The notes: generated by a model from the letters alone, not told the origin. A stretch of DNA of 64,000 nucleotides from Flavobacterium cauense R2A-7 (GCF_000498475.1 NZ_AVBI01000012.1:310001-374000), one strand, 5' to 3'. Shown: positions 36,032-45,238, numbered from the stretch's first letter. Program-made: numbers and translations.

Positions 36032-36799
36032 TTACTTGGTGAAAATTAAAATGATACCGATAGCAAAGGACAAGACTGACAAGGTTGTTCTGATATCCGA
36101 ACCAATGACCGAATTGTTGATTTTGGTTTTATTAGGCTCCACATAAACCACATCATTCTGAGCTAAATAATAATACGGGGAAGAGATGAAATCAGCCTTG
36201 GTGATATCGACTTTTTCAATGGTTTTTTCACCGTTTTTTTCCCGGATAACCATAATATTTTTCCTTTTTCCATAGATTGTTAAATCCCCGGAAAGACTTA
36301 ATGCTTCCAAAAGGGTAATGCGCTCTCCCTGAACCTTGTGAACTCCCGGACTTGAAACTTCTCCCAGTAAAGAAATTTTAAAATTGGTAATTTTAAGCTG
36401 AATGGTAGGATTGGTAATATGCTCTTTAAGCAGACCTATGATTTTTTCTTTAGCCGCCGCACAGGAAAGGTCGGATAGTTTTATTTTACCGATTTGAGGA
36501 AAATCAATTTCGCCGTTTTTATCAACAAGATAAACATCGCCCTGACTTTGTCCTCCCATAGCACCTTCAACAGGAGCCGATTTCAGATTGTACGGAACAG
36601 CAACTTCCGGATTTTCGGCAGAGACAATTATTTGAAGCATATCGTCCGGCTGAATCAATAATTCATAAGAATTGGAGTTCTTACCGGCGTTCGCAGAAGC
36701 ATTTTGCAGATAAACAATTTTTTTAGGAGAGGCACAAGATAGTACCGCTAAAAACACTGTCATCATAAAACATCGTACCGCTATTTGCTTACTGCTCAT
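36032..36799 (-). CDS. wza: Polysaccharide export outer-membrane lipoprotein (Wza)
   Basis: 255 residues. Lipoprotein signal with lipobox AVLSC (C22). Then comes the polysaccharide export domain (about 45-130; LIQPDDMLQIIVSAENPEV, GEIDFPQIGKIKLSDLS) and an SLBB domain (about 138-190; ISLLGEVSSPGVHKVQGERITLLEAL). The protein ends in a hydrophobic helix (about 235-253). The protein forms the outer-membrane export channel. It is shorter than E. coli Wza (one SLBB rather than two), which is normal in Bacteroidota. A TATCTTTG box lies just upstream, so wza probably leads the wza-wzc transcript. Confidence 0.92.
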   Translation of the reverse strand: MSSKQIAVRCFMMTVFLAVLSCASPKKIVYLQNASANAGKNSNSYELLIQPDDMLQIIVSAENPEVAVPYNLKSAPVEGAMGGQSQGDVYLVDKNGEIDFPQIGKIKLSDLSCAAAKEKIIGLLKEHITNPTIQLKITNFKISLLGEVSSPGVHKVQGERITLLEALSLSGDLTIYGKRKNIMVIREKNGEKTIEKVDITKADFISSPYYYLAQNDVVYVEPNKTKINNSVIGSDIRTTLSVLSFAIGIILIFTK

Positions 36800-36813
36800 A
36801 AATACTTTTTTTG

Positions 36814-36821
36814 CAAAGATA
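36814..36821 (-). promoter_or_regulatory. Candidate -7 box (TATCTTTG) for wza-wzc
   Basis: On the minus strand TATCTTTGCA lies about 15 bases before the wza ATG, in a 75-bp gap after the PglF-like gene. A TTG occurs 15 bases upstream of it, slightly closer than the usual 17-23. The message would have a very short leader. Confidence 0.5.
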
Positions 36822-36874
36822 AATTATTTTTTCTCGCAATGACTTTAAAAAAGGGAAGTCTGTTGGGTTTCTGA

Positions 36875-38824
36875 TTAAGAATCCAATGTTTCGTAGGTGG
36901 AATTCATGCTTCGGAATTCGGGAACGATTTCTTTCATTTTAAGAACGATATCCTCAACCAGGAATCCTTTTGCGATTGAAATCAACTGACTTACCTTTTC
37001 TTCTACAATTTCATAATCATCAAACGCATCCTGGGCAATCATGATTTTTTCATGGTGTGTAGGCAGTGTCTTGGCTGAATCGTTGAGCAATTCTTCATAC
37101 AACTTCTCGCCGGGACGCAAACCAATAATCTGAATTTTAATATCTTTCTCCGGTCGAAGTCCGGCCAAACGAATCATTTTGGTTGCCAGATCAATAATTT
37201 TGACCGGTTTTCCCATATCGAAAATAAAAATTTCCCCTCCGTTACCCATGGCTCCGGCTTCCAAAACCAACTGACAGGCTTCCGGAATGGTCATAAAATA
37301 CCGAATGATTTCCGGATGGGTTATGGTTATCGGGCCACCGTTGGCAATTTGTTGGGTAAACAACGGAACCACAGAACCATTCGAGCCCAAAACATTTCCA
37401 AAACGGGTAGTGATGAATTTTGTGGTAATCACTCTGGATCGATTGAGATATAAAAACAACGACTGAACGTATTTTTCGGCTATACGTTTACTGGCGCCCA
37501 TTACATTGCTCGGGTTAACCGCTTTATCTGTGGAAACCATTACGAAACGTTCCACATTGTAAGCAACTGCAAGATCGGCAAGGTTTTTAGTCCCCATTAC
37601 ATTTGTAAAAACTGCCTGGGCCGGATTGACTTCCATTAACGGAACGTGTTTATAAGCCGCCGCATGATACACAAAATTAGGGCGATACGTTTTAAAAACA
37701 GATTCCATAACCTTATAATCGCGGATATCGGCGATAACAGAACGCACCAAAACACTCGAATATGTTTTGTCAATCTCCATACTTAAATGATGTAACGGCG
37801 TTTCGGCCTGATCCACCAAAATAATTTTAGCCGGCTCAAAAGCATGAACCTGCCATGCTATTTCACTACCTATGGAACCCGCGGCACCGGTTATCAGAAC
37901 CGTTTTCCCTTTTATTTGTCCGGATATGGTTTTATTGTCGAGTTCAATAGGCTGGCGTTCCAACAAATCGGATATCTGGACATTTTTAATTTTTCTGGAA
38001 ATGCTTTCTTTGTCTTCAAAATCGGTGATTTTCGGTGTGGAAAAAACTTTGAAGTTGAATTCCAGACAGTCGTCAACAATATCGAATTTTTCTTCGTTGG
38101 TCAGAGAGTCATCAGCAATGATAAGCGCTTCGGCTCCTTTATGACGTAACAGCACCGGCACGGGTTTATTCTGTTCGACAATAGGCAAATCCAGAATACG
38201 TTTAGAAGTATTTTTGCTCGCTCTGTCTATAAATCCAACCACTTTAAATCGGGCCGGGCTTTCCATTTGTATGGCGCTGGCAACCGCTATGGCATTCGCT
38301 CCCGTTCCGTATAATAACACTTTGGTAATCTGATTGTTTTTACTCTCGTTGATATAGTTTTCAAAAACCATTTTTACGATAATCCGGTACAGTAACAAAA
38401 AGCAAAAAGTAAGCAGAACCGTTATAAAAAGTCGGGTGTTCAGGAATAATTTATCGCCAATAAAAATATTCCAAAAGGTATTGAGTAACAGTAAAAACAA
38501 AAACGTAGACGATTGCGCCATGAACAACTTTACCGCATCGATAAAAGTGGAATGTCGAATAATTCCCGAATAGGTTCTAAATACCCAAAAGAAGAAAACT
38601 GTAACCGAAACATACAGCAACGAAATCATCGGCACGTTTGAACTTACCAAAAAATCGAGTCCGATTCCTTTTAACAGCAAATAACTCAAAAAACCCGATA
38701 AAAAAACCATAAAAACATCCAATGCCAATATAATCCACCTTGGGAGATAGCTTAAATTTTTGACATTAAAACTAAAACTGGCTTTTTTAATTGCCTGCTC
38801 AAAAACCGTTTTTACCTTAAGCAT
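36875..38824 (-). CDS. pglF: Membrane-bound UDP-sugar 4,6-dehydratase, PglF/WbpM/CapD-like
   Basis: About 649 residues from ATG 38824 (a GTG lies five codons upstream). Four N-terminal membrane helices (about 25-150) precede a CoA-binding-type Rossmann domain (about 165-275; VLLYGTGANAIAVASA). The catalytic SDR domain (about 305-610) has the NAD loop TGAAGSIGSE, YHAAAYKHVPLME, VSTDKAVNPSNVMGASK and TTRFGNVLGSNGSVVP. It converts UDP-GlcNAc to the 4-keto-6-deoxy sugar. The next gene encodes a matching PglE-type aminotransferase, so together they supply UDP-4-amino-4,6-dideoxy-GlcNAc. Confidence 0.9.
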   Translation of the reverse strand: MLKVKTVFEQAIKKASFSFNVKNLSYLPRWIILALDVFMVFLSGFLSYLLLKGIGLDFLVSSNVPMISLLYVSVTVFFFWVFRTYSGIIRHSTFIDAVKLFMAQSSTFLFLLLLNTFWNIFIGDKLFLNTRLFITVLLTFCFLLLYRIIVKMVFENYINESKNNQITKVLLYGTGANAIAVASAIQMESPARFKVVGFIDRASKNTSKRILDLPIVEQNKPVPVLLRHKGAEALIIADDSLTNEEKFDIVDDCLEFNFKVFSTPKITDFEDKESISRKIKNVQISDLLERQPIELDNKTISGQIKGKTVLITGAAGSIGSEIAWQVHAFEPAKIILVDQAETPLHHLSMEIDKTYSSVLVRSVIADIRDYKVMESVFKTYRPNFVYHAAAYKHVPLMEVNPAQAVFTNVMGTKNLADLAVAYNVERFVMVSTDKAVNPSNVMGASKRIAEKYVQSLFLYLNRSRVITTKFITTRFGNVLGSNGSVVPLFTQQIANGGPITITHPEIIRYFMTIPEACQLVLEAGAMGNGGEIFIFDMGKPVKIIDLATKMIRLAGLRPEKDIKIQIIGLRPGEKLYEELLNDSAKTLPTHHEKIMIAQDAFDDYEIVEEKVSQLISIAKGFLVEDIVLKMKEIVPEFRSMNSTYETLDS

Positions 38825-38842
38825 CGAATTAGTATTCACCGT

Positions 38843-39991
38843 TTATATTTTTTGACTTTTAAAAAAAACATCTAGAACGTTCTCAAGTCGTAAATAATCA
38901 TCATCTGTTAAATTTGATCCGGAAGGAAGGCACAACCCGTCTTCGAACAACTTTGATGCGACATCACTTCCGTAATATGGATAATGCTCAAAAACCGGCT
39001 GCAAATGCATGGGTTTCCAAAGCGGTCTGCTTTCTATGTTTTCAGCTTCAAAAGCCAGACGCAACTCTTCTCTTGATTTTCCTGTTTTCTTCTCATCTAT
39101 CACAATGGCAGACAACCAATGATTTGAAAACCAATCCGAAGCAGGTTCTTTTAGCACGCTGACACCGTCTATGCCCGCAAAATAATCCGAATAAAAAACA
39201 TGCGCTTTTCTTCGAAGTGCCACGTGTGCATCCAAAACTTCCATTTGTCCTCTGCCGATGCCGGCACAAATATTACTCATTCTGTAATTATAGCCTATTT
39301 CACTATGCTGATAATGAGGTGCGTTATCTCTTGACTGTGTGGCAAAAAATATTGCGCGTTCTTTCAATTCTTTGGATTTAACCACAATAGCGCCACCTCC
39401 AGAAGTTGTTATGATTTTATTTCCGTTAAACGACAACACGCCAATAGCACCAAAAGTCCCGCATTTTTGTCCTTTATAAGAACTTCCTAATGCTTCTGCG
39501 CTGTCTTCCAAAAGCGGAATTTGATATTTTTCAGCAATTGCAACAATTTCAGCCACTTTAAAAGGCATCCCATATAAATGTACGGCAATAATGGCTTTGG
39601 GTTTCTTTCCCTTGGCAATACGATCGGTTATCGCTTCTTCCAAAGCAACCGGACACATGTTCCAGGTTTCCGGTTCACTGTCAATAAAAACCGGTGTAGC
39701 GCCCTGATATAAAATTGGATTTGCAGAGGCAGAAAAAGTCATGCTCTGACAGATTACTTCATCACCGGATTTGACACCTAAAAGAATCAATCCCAAGTGA
39801 ATCGCCGCGGTTCCGGAGCTTAATGCTCCAACGAAAACATCTTGAGCCAAATAGTCTTCCAGATCAGATTCCATTCCGGAAACATTTGGTCCCAGAGGGG
39901 CAATCCAATTGGTATCAAAGGCCTCCTGAATATACACTTGCTCCTTCCCGCCCATGTGAGGCGAGGAAAGCCAAATTTTTTCTTTATTCAT
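38843..39991 (-). CDS. pglE: UDP-4-amino-4,6-dideoxy-GlcNAc aminotransferase, PglE-like (DegT family)
   Basis: 382 residues from ATG 39991 (a TTG lies two codons upstream). Motifs: LSSPHMGGKEQVYI, GALSSGTAAIHLGL, QSMTFSASANPI, LLEDSAEALGS and SFNGNKIITTSGGG with PLP-binding K192. The SSPHMGG opening and FNGNK active site are typical of the PglE/WlbC-type 4-keto-6-deoxy-UDP-GlcNAc aminotransferases, distinct from the WecE and VioA types here. It would transfer an amino group from glutamate to the PglF product. An 85-bp gap with a -7-like box precedes it. Confidence 0.87.
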   Translation of the reverse strand: MNKEKIWLSSPHMGGKEQVYIQEAFDTNWIAPLGPNVSGMESDLEDYLAQDVFVGALSSGTAAIHLGLILLGVKSGDEVICQSMTFSASANPILYQGATPVFIDSEPETWNMCPVALEEAITDRIAKGKKPKAIIAVHLYGMPFKVAEIVAIAEKYQIPLLEDSAEALGSSYKGQKCGTFGAIGVLSFNGNKIITTSGGGAIVVKSKELKERAIFFATQSRDNAPHYQHSEIGYNYRMSNICAGIGRGQMEVLDAHVALRRKAHVFYSDYFAGIDGVSVLKEPASDWFSNHWLSAIVIDEKKTGKSREELRLAFEAENIESRPLWKPMHLQPVFEHYPYYGSDVASKLFEDGLCLPSGSNLTDDDYLRLENVLDVFFKSQKI

Positions 39992-39999
39992 TATCAACT

Positions 40000-40070
40000 A
40001 GTTAAGTGTAGCTTTGGGGAAACTAACGCACAAATGTACTGAAACTTTTATAAGTAATCATCACTTAACT
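40000..40070. repeat. 9-bp inverted repeat flanking a -7-like box upstream of the PglE-like gene
   Basis: AGTTAAGTG (about 40000-40008) is exactly complementary to CACTTAACT (about 40062-40070), with about 53 bases between. On the minus strand TACATTTG, matching TAnnTTTG, lies in that spacer at about 40038-40031. No TTG is found at -33. The arms could be an operator, a structured leader, or chance in AT-rich DNA. Confidence 0.35.
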
Positions 40071-40076
40071 TTAAAA

Positions 40077-40640
40077 TTAAAACATTTTGTGAAATAGCGT
40101 TTTTATAATGATTTTCACATCCCCAAAGAAGGTCTGACTGTAGTAATACTGTAAATTTAACCTTACCTTGTCCGGAAACAAAACGCAATCATTGTATTCA
40201 AGCGCATTTTCCTGTAAAGCCAAAATCTGTTCTTCATTATAGTACTTCAGCGAAGCTTCACTGGTGAGTCCGGGTTTTAATTCCAATATTTTTCGCTCTT
40301 CTCCTTCCAGACAATCGTAGTATCCTTCAACATCAGGACGTGGCCCCACCACACTCATATCGCCCAGTAAAACATTGATAAACTGTGGCAATTCATCCAA
40401 TTTTGAATTTCGTAAAAAAGCACCAACGCCCGAAATCGTGGCAACTCCTTCTTTGTCTTTCCGAATGGTACGCAATTTGACTATGATAAACAGTTTACCA
40501 AATTGCCCTACCCGTTTCTGAAAAAACAACCCGTTTGATTTCGTATCAAATGCGGCAAACACCCAACTGATAAGGATAATCCAGCTAAAAAAAATCAAAG
40601 CTGTGAAAGAAAACACGATATCAAAAAGGCGTTTCAGCAT
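40077..40640 (-). CDS. Sugar transferase (short phosphoglycosyltransferase)
   Basis: 187 residues, a monotopic phosphoglycosyltransferase. A membrane-embedded N-terminal helix ([22 protein letters not shown]) is followed by [51 protein letters not shown] and [11 protein letters not shown]. The catalytic Asp-Glu pair is in KLDE. It differs from the PglC protein nearby (RPDVEG rather than [15 protein letters not shown] rather than RPGITGWAQ), so a different sugar or function is likely. It sits between the PglE-like and PglD-like genes, two bases from the latter. Confidence 0.87.
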   Translation of the reverse strand: MLKRLFDIVFSFTALIFFSWIILISWVFAAFDTKSNGLFFQKRVGQFGKLFIIVKLRTIRKDKEGVATISGVGAFLRNSKLDELPQFINVLLGDMSVVGPRPDVEGYYDCLEGEERKILELKPGLTSEASLKYYNEEQILALQENALEYNDCVLFPDKVRLNLQYYYSQTFFGDVKIIIKTLFHKMF

Positions 40641-40642
40641 AC

Positions 40643-41248
40643 TTACGAAGGTTCGTTGAATTTTATTATCCTGCCCGGGTTTCCAACAACAATTGCATAA
40701 TCGGGCAGATCTTCAATAATTACGGCACCGGCGCCAACGGTAACCCATTTTCCGATTTTAATTCCCTGAATAACACTTGCTCCTATGCCAATCTGTGTCC
40801 CTTCACCAACGGATACGCCACCCGCCAAAGCAGCATTAGGAGAAATGTGCACATAATTTTCCAATACACAATCGTGTTCGACAATAGCCCCCGAATTGAC
40901 AATACAATGATTCCCAAGCGTTGAAAAAGCGTTAATGACTGCGTTGGGCATAACAACCGTACCCATTCCGAGTATTGTCGAAGGTGAAACTACTGCCGAA
41001 GAATGAATGGCAGTATAAAACCGAACGTTAAGCGATTCGGCAATTCTTTTGCGAAACGTATTGTTTCCTATCGACACCACAAGAACAGCTTCGGCATCCA
41101 AAATGATATCGGAAGTCTTAACCACGGGAATGCCACATATGAAATCGCTTTTAGGAGTGTCATCCAAAACCGCTTCTACCACAACATGCTGTTGCTTTAA
41201 AATATCGATAATCACTTTACTGTGACCGCTTGCTCCGTATAAATACAT
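40643..41248 (-). CDS. pglD: UDP-4-amino-sugar N-acetyltransferase, PglD-like
   Basis: About 201 residues from ATG 41248, where MYLYGASGHSKVIIDIL gives the correct PglD N-terminus. The longer frame runs 33 codons into the pglC gene and has no family features. A Rossmann-like UDP-sugar domain (1-75) is followed by beta-helix repeats (MGTVVMPNAVIN, GNHCIVNSGAIVEHDCVLENYVHISPNAAL, EGTQIGIGASVIQG). EHDC carries the catalytic His of PglD. It would acetylate the 4-amino group using acetyl-CoA, giving UDP-diNAcBac. One base separates it from pglC. Confidence 0.88.
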   Translation of the reverse strand: MYLYGASGHSKVIIDILKQQHVVVEAVLDDTPKSDFICGIPVVKTSDIILDAEAVLVVSIGNNTFRKRIAESLNVRFYTAIHSSAVVSPSTILGMGTVVMPNAVINAFSTLGNHCIVNSGAIVEHDCVLENYVHISPNAALAGGVSVGEGTQIGIGASVIQGIKIGKWVTVGAGAVIIEDLPDYAIVVGNPGRIIKFNEPS

Positions 41249-41249
41249 T

Positions 41250-41852
41250 TTAATTCCCTTTAAATGGTTCTGCCGTGGCAACTGCATCGCCGGATATTCC
41301 TTCTCCTTTGAAAACCTTTTGAATGGTTTTAAAAAGAATAAGAACATCCAATTTTAATGAAATATTCGCTACGTACCAAACATCGTAGTCGAATTTCTGT
41401 TGCCAACTGATGGCATTTCTGCCGTTTACCTGTGCCCAACCCGTGATTCCCGGTCGGACATCATGCCGTTTTTTTTGCTCTTCATTATACAGTGGAAGAT
41501 ACTGCACCAATAACGGTCGCGGACCAATCAGACTCATATCGCCTTTCAAAACATTAATCAGCTGGGGCACCTCATCCAAAGAGGTTTTGCGTACCAATTT
41601 TCCGACGACTGTCAGTCGTTCGGCATCAGAAAGTAAATTTCCCTCCGCGTCTTTTCTGTCATTCATGGTTTTGAATTTGATAATCTTAAAAATCACCCCA
41701 TCTTTCCCGGGACGCTCCTGAATGAAAAAAGGCTTTCCGTTATTGGCAAAAAACAATCCCAAAGTAACCAGCAAAAAAACCGGACTCAACAACAGTAATC
41801 CAAAAAAAGACAGTATACTGTCGAAAAAACGTTTCAAAAAATTACTATACAT
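41250..41852 (-). CDS. pglC: Undecaprenyl phosphate phosphoglycosyltransferase, PglC-like
   Basis: 200 residues, the same length as Campylobacter PglC and similar along its whole length. Shared segments: [83 protein letters not shown] and [10 protein letters not shown]. The catalytic Asp-Glu is in SLDE. It transfers diNAcBac-1-phosphate from UDP to undecaprenyl phosphate, starting the glycan. The neighbouring PglD, PglE and PglF homologues make that exact donor. It overlaps the upstream GT4 gene by eight bases. Confidence 0.9.
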   Translation of the reverse strand: MYSNFLKRFFDSILSFFGLLLLSPVFLLVTLGLFFANNGKPFFIQERPGKDGVIFKIIKFKTMNDRKDAEGNLLSDAERLTVVGKLVRKTSLDEVPQLINVLKGDMSLIGPRPLLVQYLPLYNEEQKKRHDVRPGITGWAQVNGRNAISWQQKFDYDVWYVANISLKLDVLILFKTIQKVFKGEGISGDAVATAEPFKGN

Positions 41853-42999
41853 TCCCTTCCAAACTTTTATATTCTTTTAAAATAGCCTCCCAAACAACTT
41901 GTTGCTGGTAGCGGGAAACGATTCTGTGCCGGGCATTATTTTTCAAACGGTCCGTTAACTCATTATCCTCAAGAATGCTTTTCATTGCCTGATAAACCGC
42001 TTCAGCTGATTTCGGTTCAATAAGAATACCATTTTCACCCGAAACAATAATTTCATTGCATCCGTTGATATTGCTTACTATCGCCGGTAATTCCATAGCG
42101 CCTGCCTGCATCACTACGTTCGGAAACCCTTCGCGATAACTCGGAAAAACCAAACAATCGCTTATCGCAAAATAAGGCCGGACATCATTTTGATAACCGA
42201 CAGAAAGGATATTTTCTGAAGTTAAAATTGTCGCTTCCGTTTCGGGCAACAAGGGATCCAATTCTTTCTCAAGCGGACCAACAAGCAACAACTTGCATTT
42301 TTTATGTTCCGCCAATAATTTGGTAAAGGCTGCTATTAACTCGTTGATTCCTTTATCAGCCACAATTCTGCCAACGAAAACAAACACAAAGGTATCTTCC
42401 GAAATTGCCAATTGTGTTTTCAGAGTTCTTATTTGTCCTTCCGAAACGGATTGCGGGCTGAAAAAATCGGTATTGATTCCGTTTGAACTTCCGTTACCGA
42501 TAACTTTTAACTTGTTCGAATTACAGAATTTTTCTTTAATGATGATATCCTTCAATCCGTTCGAATTGGGATAGACTTTCGTGGCACAAGCGTATGTGAT
42601 TTTCTCCACAAAACTCAGCAACTTTCGCTTACTTCCAGTTGTTTCCAAAAGCGGTAAACCGGCAACGGTATGCAATCGGTTGGGTACTCCGGCTAATTTT
42701 GCAGCCATCATACCAATAGTTCCTGCTTTTGGCGTGTGCGAATGAACAATGAACGGTTTTTCGCTTTTCAGAAACCAGAAAAGTTGCCAAAGCGATTTTA
42801 AATCCTGTAACGGTGTGATTTGACGTGTCATTGCAATTTCATGGGTTTTCACCCCTTGGTTTTCACCAAAAGCTTTCAGACGTTCTTTTTCAGATGATAC
42901 GGCAGTTACTTCATAATAATCATTCATAAAACGCAGCTGATTCTCGAGTAATTTTTCAAGAGAAAGCGGAATGGTTGTAATACGAATGAGCTTTTTCAT
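41845..42999 (-). CDS. Glycosyltransferase family 4 next to pglC
   Basis: 384 residues, [23 protein letters not shown] in the acceptor domain, [21 protein letters not shown], then [34 protein letters not shown] and the signature [21 protein letters not shown]. The [16 protein letters not shown] block is typical of PglA-like enzymes that add the second sugar to a polyprenyl-linked first sugar. Overlap with pglC supports that role, commonly GalNAc transfer. Four-base overlap with the Wzy-like gene upstream. Confidence 0.87.
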   Translation of the reverse strand: MKKLIRITTIPLSLEKLLENQLRFMNDYYEVTAVSSEKERLKAFGENQGVKTHEIAMTRQITPLQDLKSLWQLFWFLKSEKPFIVHSHTPKAGTIGMMAAKLAGVPNRLHTVAGLPLLETTGSKRKLLSFVEKITYACATKVYPNSNGLKDIIIKEKFCNSNKLKVIGNGSSNGINTDFFSPQSVSEGQIRTLKTQLAISEDTFVFVFVGRIVADKGINELIAAFTKLLAEHKKCKLLLVGPLEKELDPLLPETEATILTSENILSVGYQNDVRPYFAISDCLVFPSYREGFPNVVMQAGAMELPAIVSNINGCNEIIVSGENGILIEPKSAEAVYQAMKSILEDNELTDRLKNNARHRIVSRYQQQVVWEAILKEYKSLEGNV

Positions 43000-44093
43000 T
43001 TGCTTTGAACTGTAGTTTTATGGGTAATTTGGGCGATGATCCACAACAGTACAACCATAAAAAAGGGTTGTATCATTATTTTGGTTCGTGCAAAAATACC
43101 AAACCCCGAGTAACGTTGTACTATAAGCAGCCCCGAAATTACGGCAAAAAGAAGTATTCCTTTGAAAACCAGCGGAAAAACGACTTCTCTGTAATGTCGA
43201 AGAAAAAGTACCAATGCCACAAGATGCAAGGTTAAAATCAGACCGTTCTCCAAGCCTAAAGCCAATCCGTAAAATGAGGGTATTTCATTCAACAATGGTC
43301 GGAAATAAAAAGTAAACAATTTATAAGGATACGAATATTCGATAATGGGTACATAGGTGTCCGAGTTTTTGAAAGAAAGCAATGAAAACTCATTAAAGCG
43401 TTGCAATCGATTGAAATCGAATCGTTTTATTTTCGACAATTGTAAAAACATATAAAACAATCCTGAAAATACCGCAATTGCAATTGCCGAAGCAATTAGC
43501 TTTGTTTTCCACCGCCACTTTCCAAACAACAGAAAACACAGAAAAAAACTAAACAGCAACATTAAAGCGATATGCGGACGGATGACACTCAGAAAAAGCG
43601 CTGAAATGATTGTTGATATGCTGAAATATTTCGCTTTAGACACTGCTAACAGAATCGTTGCAATAAAAAGAAAACACAATGCTTCTTTTCCCAACATTGC
43701 CGTCCAGAAGTGCAGATTGGGCAGAAACAAAATTAGGGGCAAAAAATCCCATCCAAAAAAACGAAGCCGATCGCCAATATGAAACCGCAGCAAACGATAA
43801 AACTGAAGTATTCCGAAAAATCCGATGCTGCTGTAAAGCAAAAAACCAAAAACGATATTCCAATGAAAAATTCTAACAAAAGGATAATTGAGAAACAACA
43901 TAAAATCAGAACCGTAGGTGAAAAAATCAAACCATTCTTTAGCAGCCGAAGTTTTGAGTTGCAGCCAGTAAAAAGCAGCATCCCCTCCATTTTTGATATA
44001 AAAATTGTAAGTGAAAAAAGTAAACAGCAAATGATAGCCCGCTAAAATGGCAATCAGTTTTGAATTGCTGTTTTTAATTTCCGATGGCATCAT
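42996..44093 (-). CDS. Wzy-like polytopic membrane protein (paralogue A)
   Basis: About 365 residues from the second position of an ATGATG at 44093, overlapping the stop of paralogue B (ATGA). About ten membrane helices. It aligns by eye with its neighbour: FLPNLHFWTAMLGKEAL here versus FMPNLHFWSCGVGKDTL there, SVIRPHIALMLLFSF versus YFIRPHITLFLLVSF, and YPYKLFTFYFRPL versus YPFPLKVFTFLYRPL. The invariant LHFW-GK and RPH motifs are probably functional. No Wzy_C loop is present. Polymerase activity is inferred from topology and position. Confidence 0.65.
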   Translation of the reverse strand: MMPSEIKNSNSKLIAILAGYHLLFTFFTYNFYIKNGGDAAFYWLQLKTSAAKEWFDFFTYGSDFMLFLNYPFVRIFHWNIVFGFLLYSSIGFFGILQFYRLLRFHIGDRLRFFGWDFLPLILFLPNLHFWTAMLGKEALCFLFIATILLAVSKAKYFSISTIISALFLSVIRPHIALMLLFSFFLCFLLFGKWRWKTKLIASAIAIAVFSGLFYMFLQLSKIKRFDFNRLQRFNEFSLLSFKNSDTYVPIIEYSYPYKLFTFYFRPLLNEIPSFYGLALGLENGLILTLHLVALVLFLRHYREVVFPLVFKGILLFAVISGLLIVQRYSGFGIFARTKIMIQPFFMVVLLWIIAQITHKTTVQSK

Positions 44094-45238
44094 TTCCTTT
44101 TTCGTAAAAGTTCTTTCTGGTAGGAATACGACCAAAGTATAAAGATAAGGAATCCCGGCAGGAACATGTTACGCATACGAATCATAATTCCTAAATTCCC
44201 TAACGATTGCGAAAATGCCAACGTTCCTACAATCAAGAAAATCACCAATCCTTTAACCAGAAAAGGCGCTGCTTTAAACGTTTGCAATGGTTTGTTTTTA
44301 AAAATCCGGAACGAAATGATTAAGAGCAATAAATTTTCGAAAGAAGCAATGGCAGCGGGAATTCCGTTAATATCAAAAAACAAAGGGCGGTATAAAAAAG
44401 TAAACACCTTTAACGGGAAGGGATAGGATGAAATATCAATTCTGGAACCGGTAGTGGAACGGCTTAACAAATCGGCTTTTTTATCGGAGAACGCTTCAAA
44501 ACTGTCGATGGTTGTTTCTTCGATTTTCGCAAATTCCATTACTGAAGGCAATATGGCAATCCCGATTCCGATAAGAACAATCGAAAAAATAATTCGTTGG
44601 CCTTTAGACACTTTGGAGCTCATCACGTAGGCCAATCCGAAAGAAACCAAAAGAAAAAGTGTTATGTGAGGACGAATAAAATAAGACAATCCTAAGGCAA
44701 TAAACAAAAAGGGCAGTCGTTTTGCAATGTTCAGAATTCCGTAGGCAAACATTCCGATACAGAAAAAAAGAAGTGTATCTTTCCCGACACCACAGCTCCA
44801 AAAATGCAAATTGGGCATAAAAAAAACCAATGGGAAAAGATAATATTCCTTGAACTTGGAATTATAGGGAATCGTTTTATAAGTTACCACATAAAAAAAG
44901 GAAAGCCCAATAAAACCTAAAAACGTATAAAGCATTGTTCCGGAAAAATAGGACAATCCGAGCACTTTGGCGGGATAATAATTTAGTGCAAACAGAAAAT
45001 AGGTTCCCTTTTCTCCGGCTAAAAACTTATCAAAATCTTCGATTGACATTTCCTGCGCAACCCTCCAATACCCGACAGCATCACCCTGAACGAAAAAACA
45101 GTAGTACACACCAAAGATTAAGTGATAAAACCACAGTTTTCGCAGTTGTTGTAATTCTAAAACTCCGAGTTCGTTCTTGAATGATGAAACAAACCCAAGT
45201 CCTAAAATTATGATGATAAGCAGAAAAAATATGTCCAA
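44090..45238 (-). CDS. Wzy-like polytopic membrane protein (paralogue B)
   Basis: 382 residues, about ten membrane helices, with the same LHFW-x4-GK (here LHFWSCGVGK), RPH and FRPL-type motifs as the following gene. The start is TTG at 45238; no early ATG is available and the first helix begins at residue 3. It carries GDAVGYWRVAQ early on, an acidic extracytoplasmic loop seen in some EpsG/Wzy-type proteins. A likely duplicate of its neighbour, with a role in polymerising or otherwise handling lipid-linked repeat units. Confidence 0.65.
   Translation of the reverse strand: MDIFFLLIIIILGLGFVSSFKNELGVLELQQLRKLWFYHLIFGVYYCFFVQGDAVGYWRVAQEMSIEDFDKFLAGEKGTYFLFALNYYPAKVLGLSYFSGTMLYTFLGFIGLSFFYVVTYKTIPYNSKFKEYYLFPLVFFMPNLHFWSCGVGKDTLLFFCIGMFAYGILNIAKRLPFLFIALGLSYFIRPHITLFLLVSFGLAYVMSSKVSKGQRIIFSIVLIGIGIAILPSVMEFAKIEETTIDSFEAFSDKKADLLSRSTTGSRIDISSYPFPLKVFTFLYRPLFFDINGIPAAIASFENLLLLIISFRIFKNKPLQTFKAAPFLVKGLVIFLIVGTLAFSQSLGNLGIMIRMRNMFLPGFLIFILWSYSYQKELLRKRK

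Noticed and set aside
41249..41347. Longer start for the PglD-like gene
   Set aside because: It would overlap the pglC gene by about 100 bases, and the PglD family begins at the MYLYGASGHSK position.
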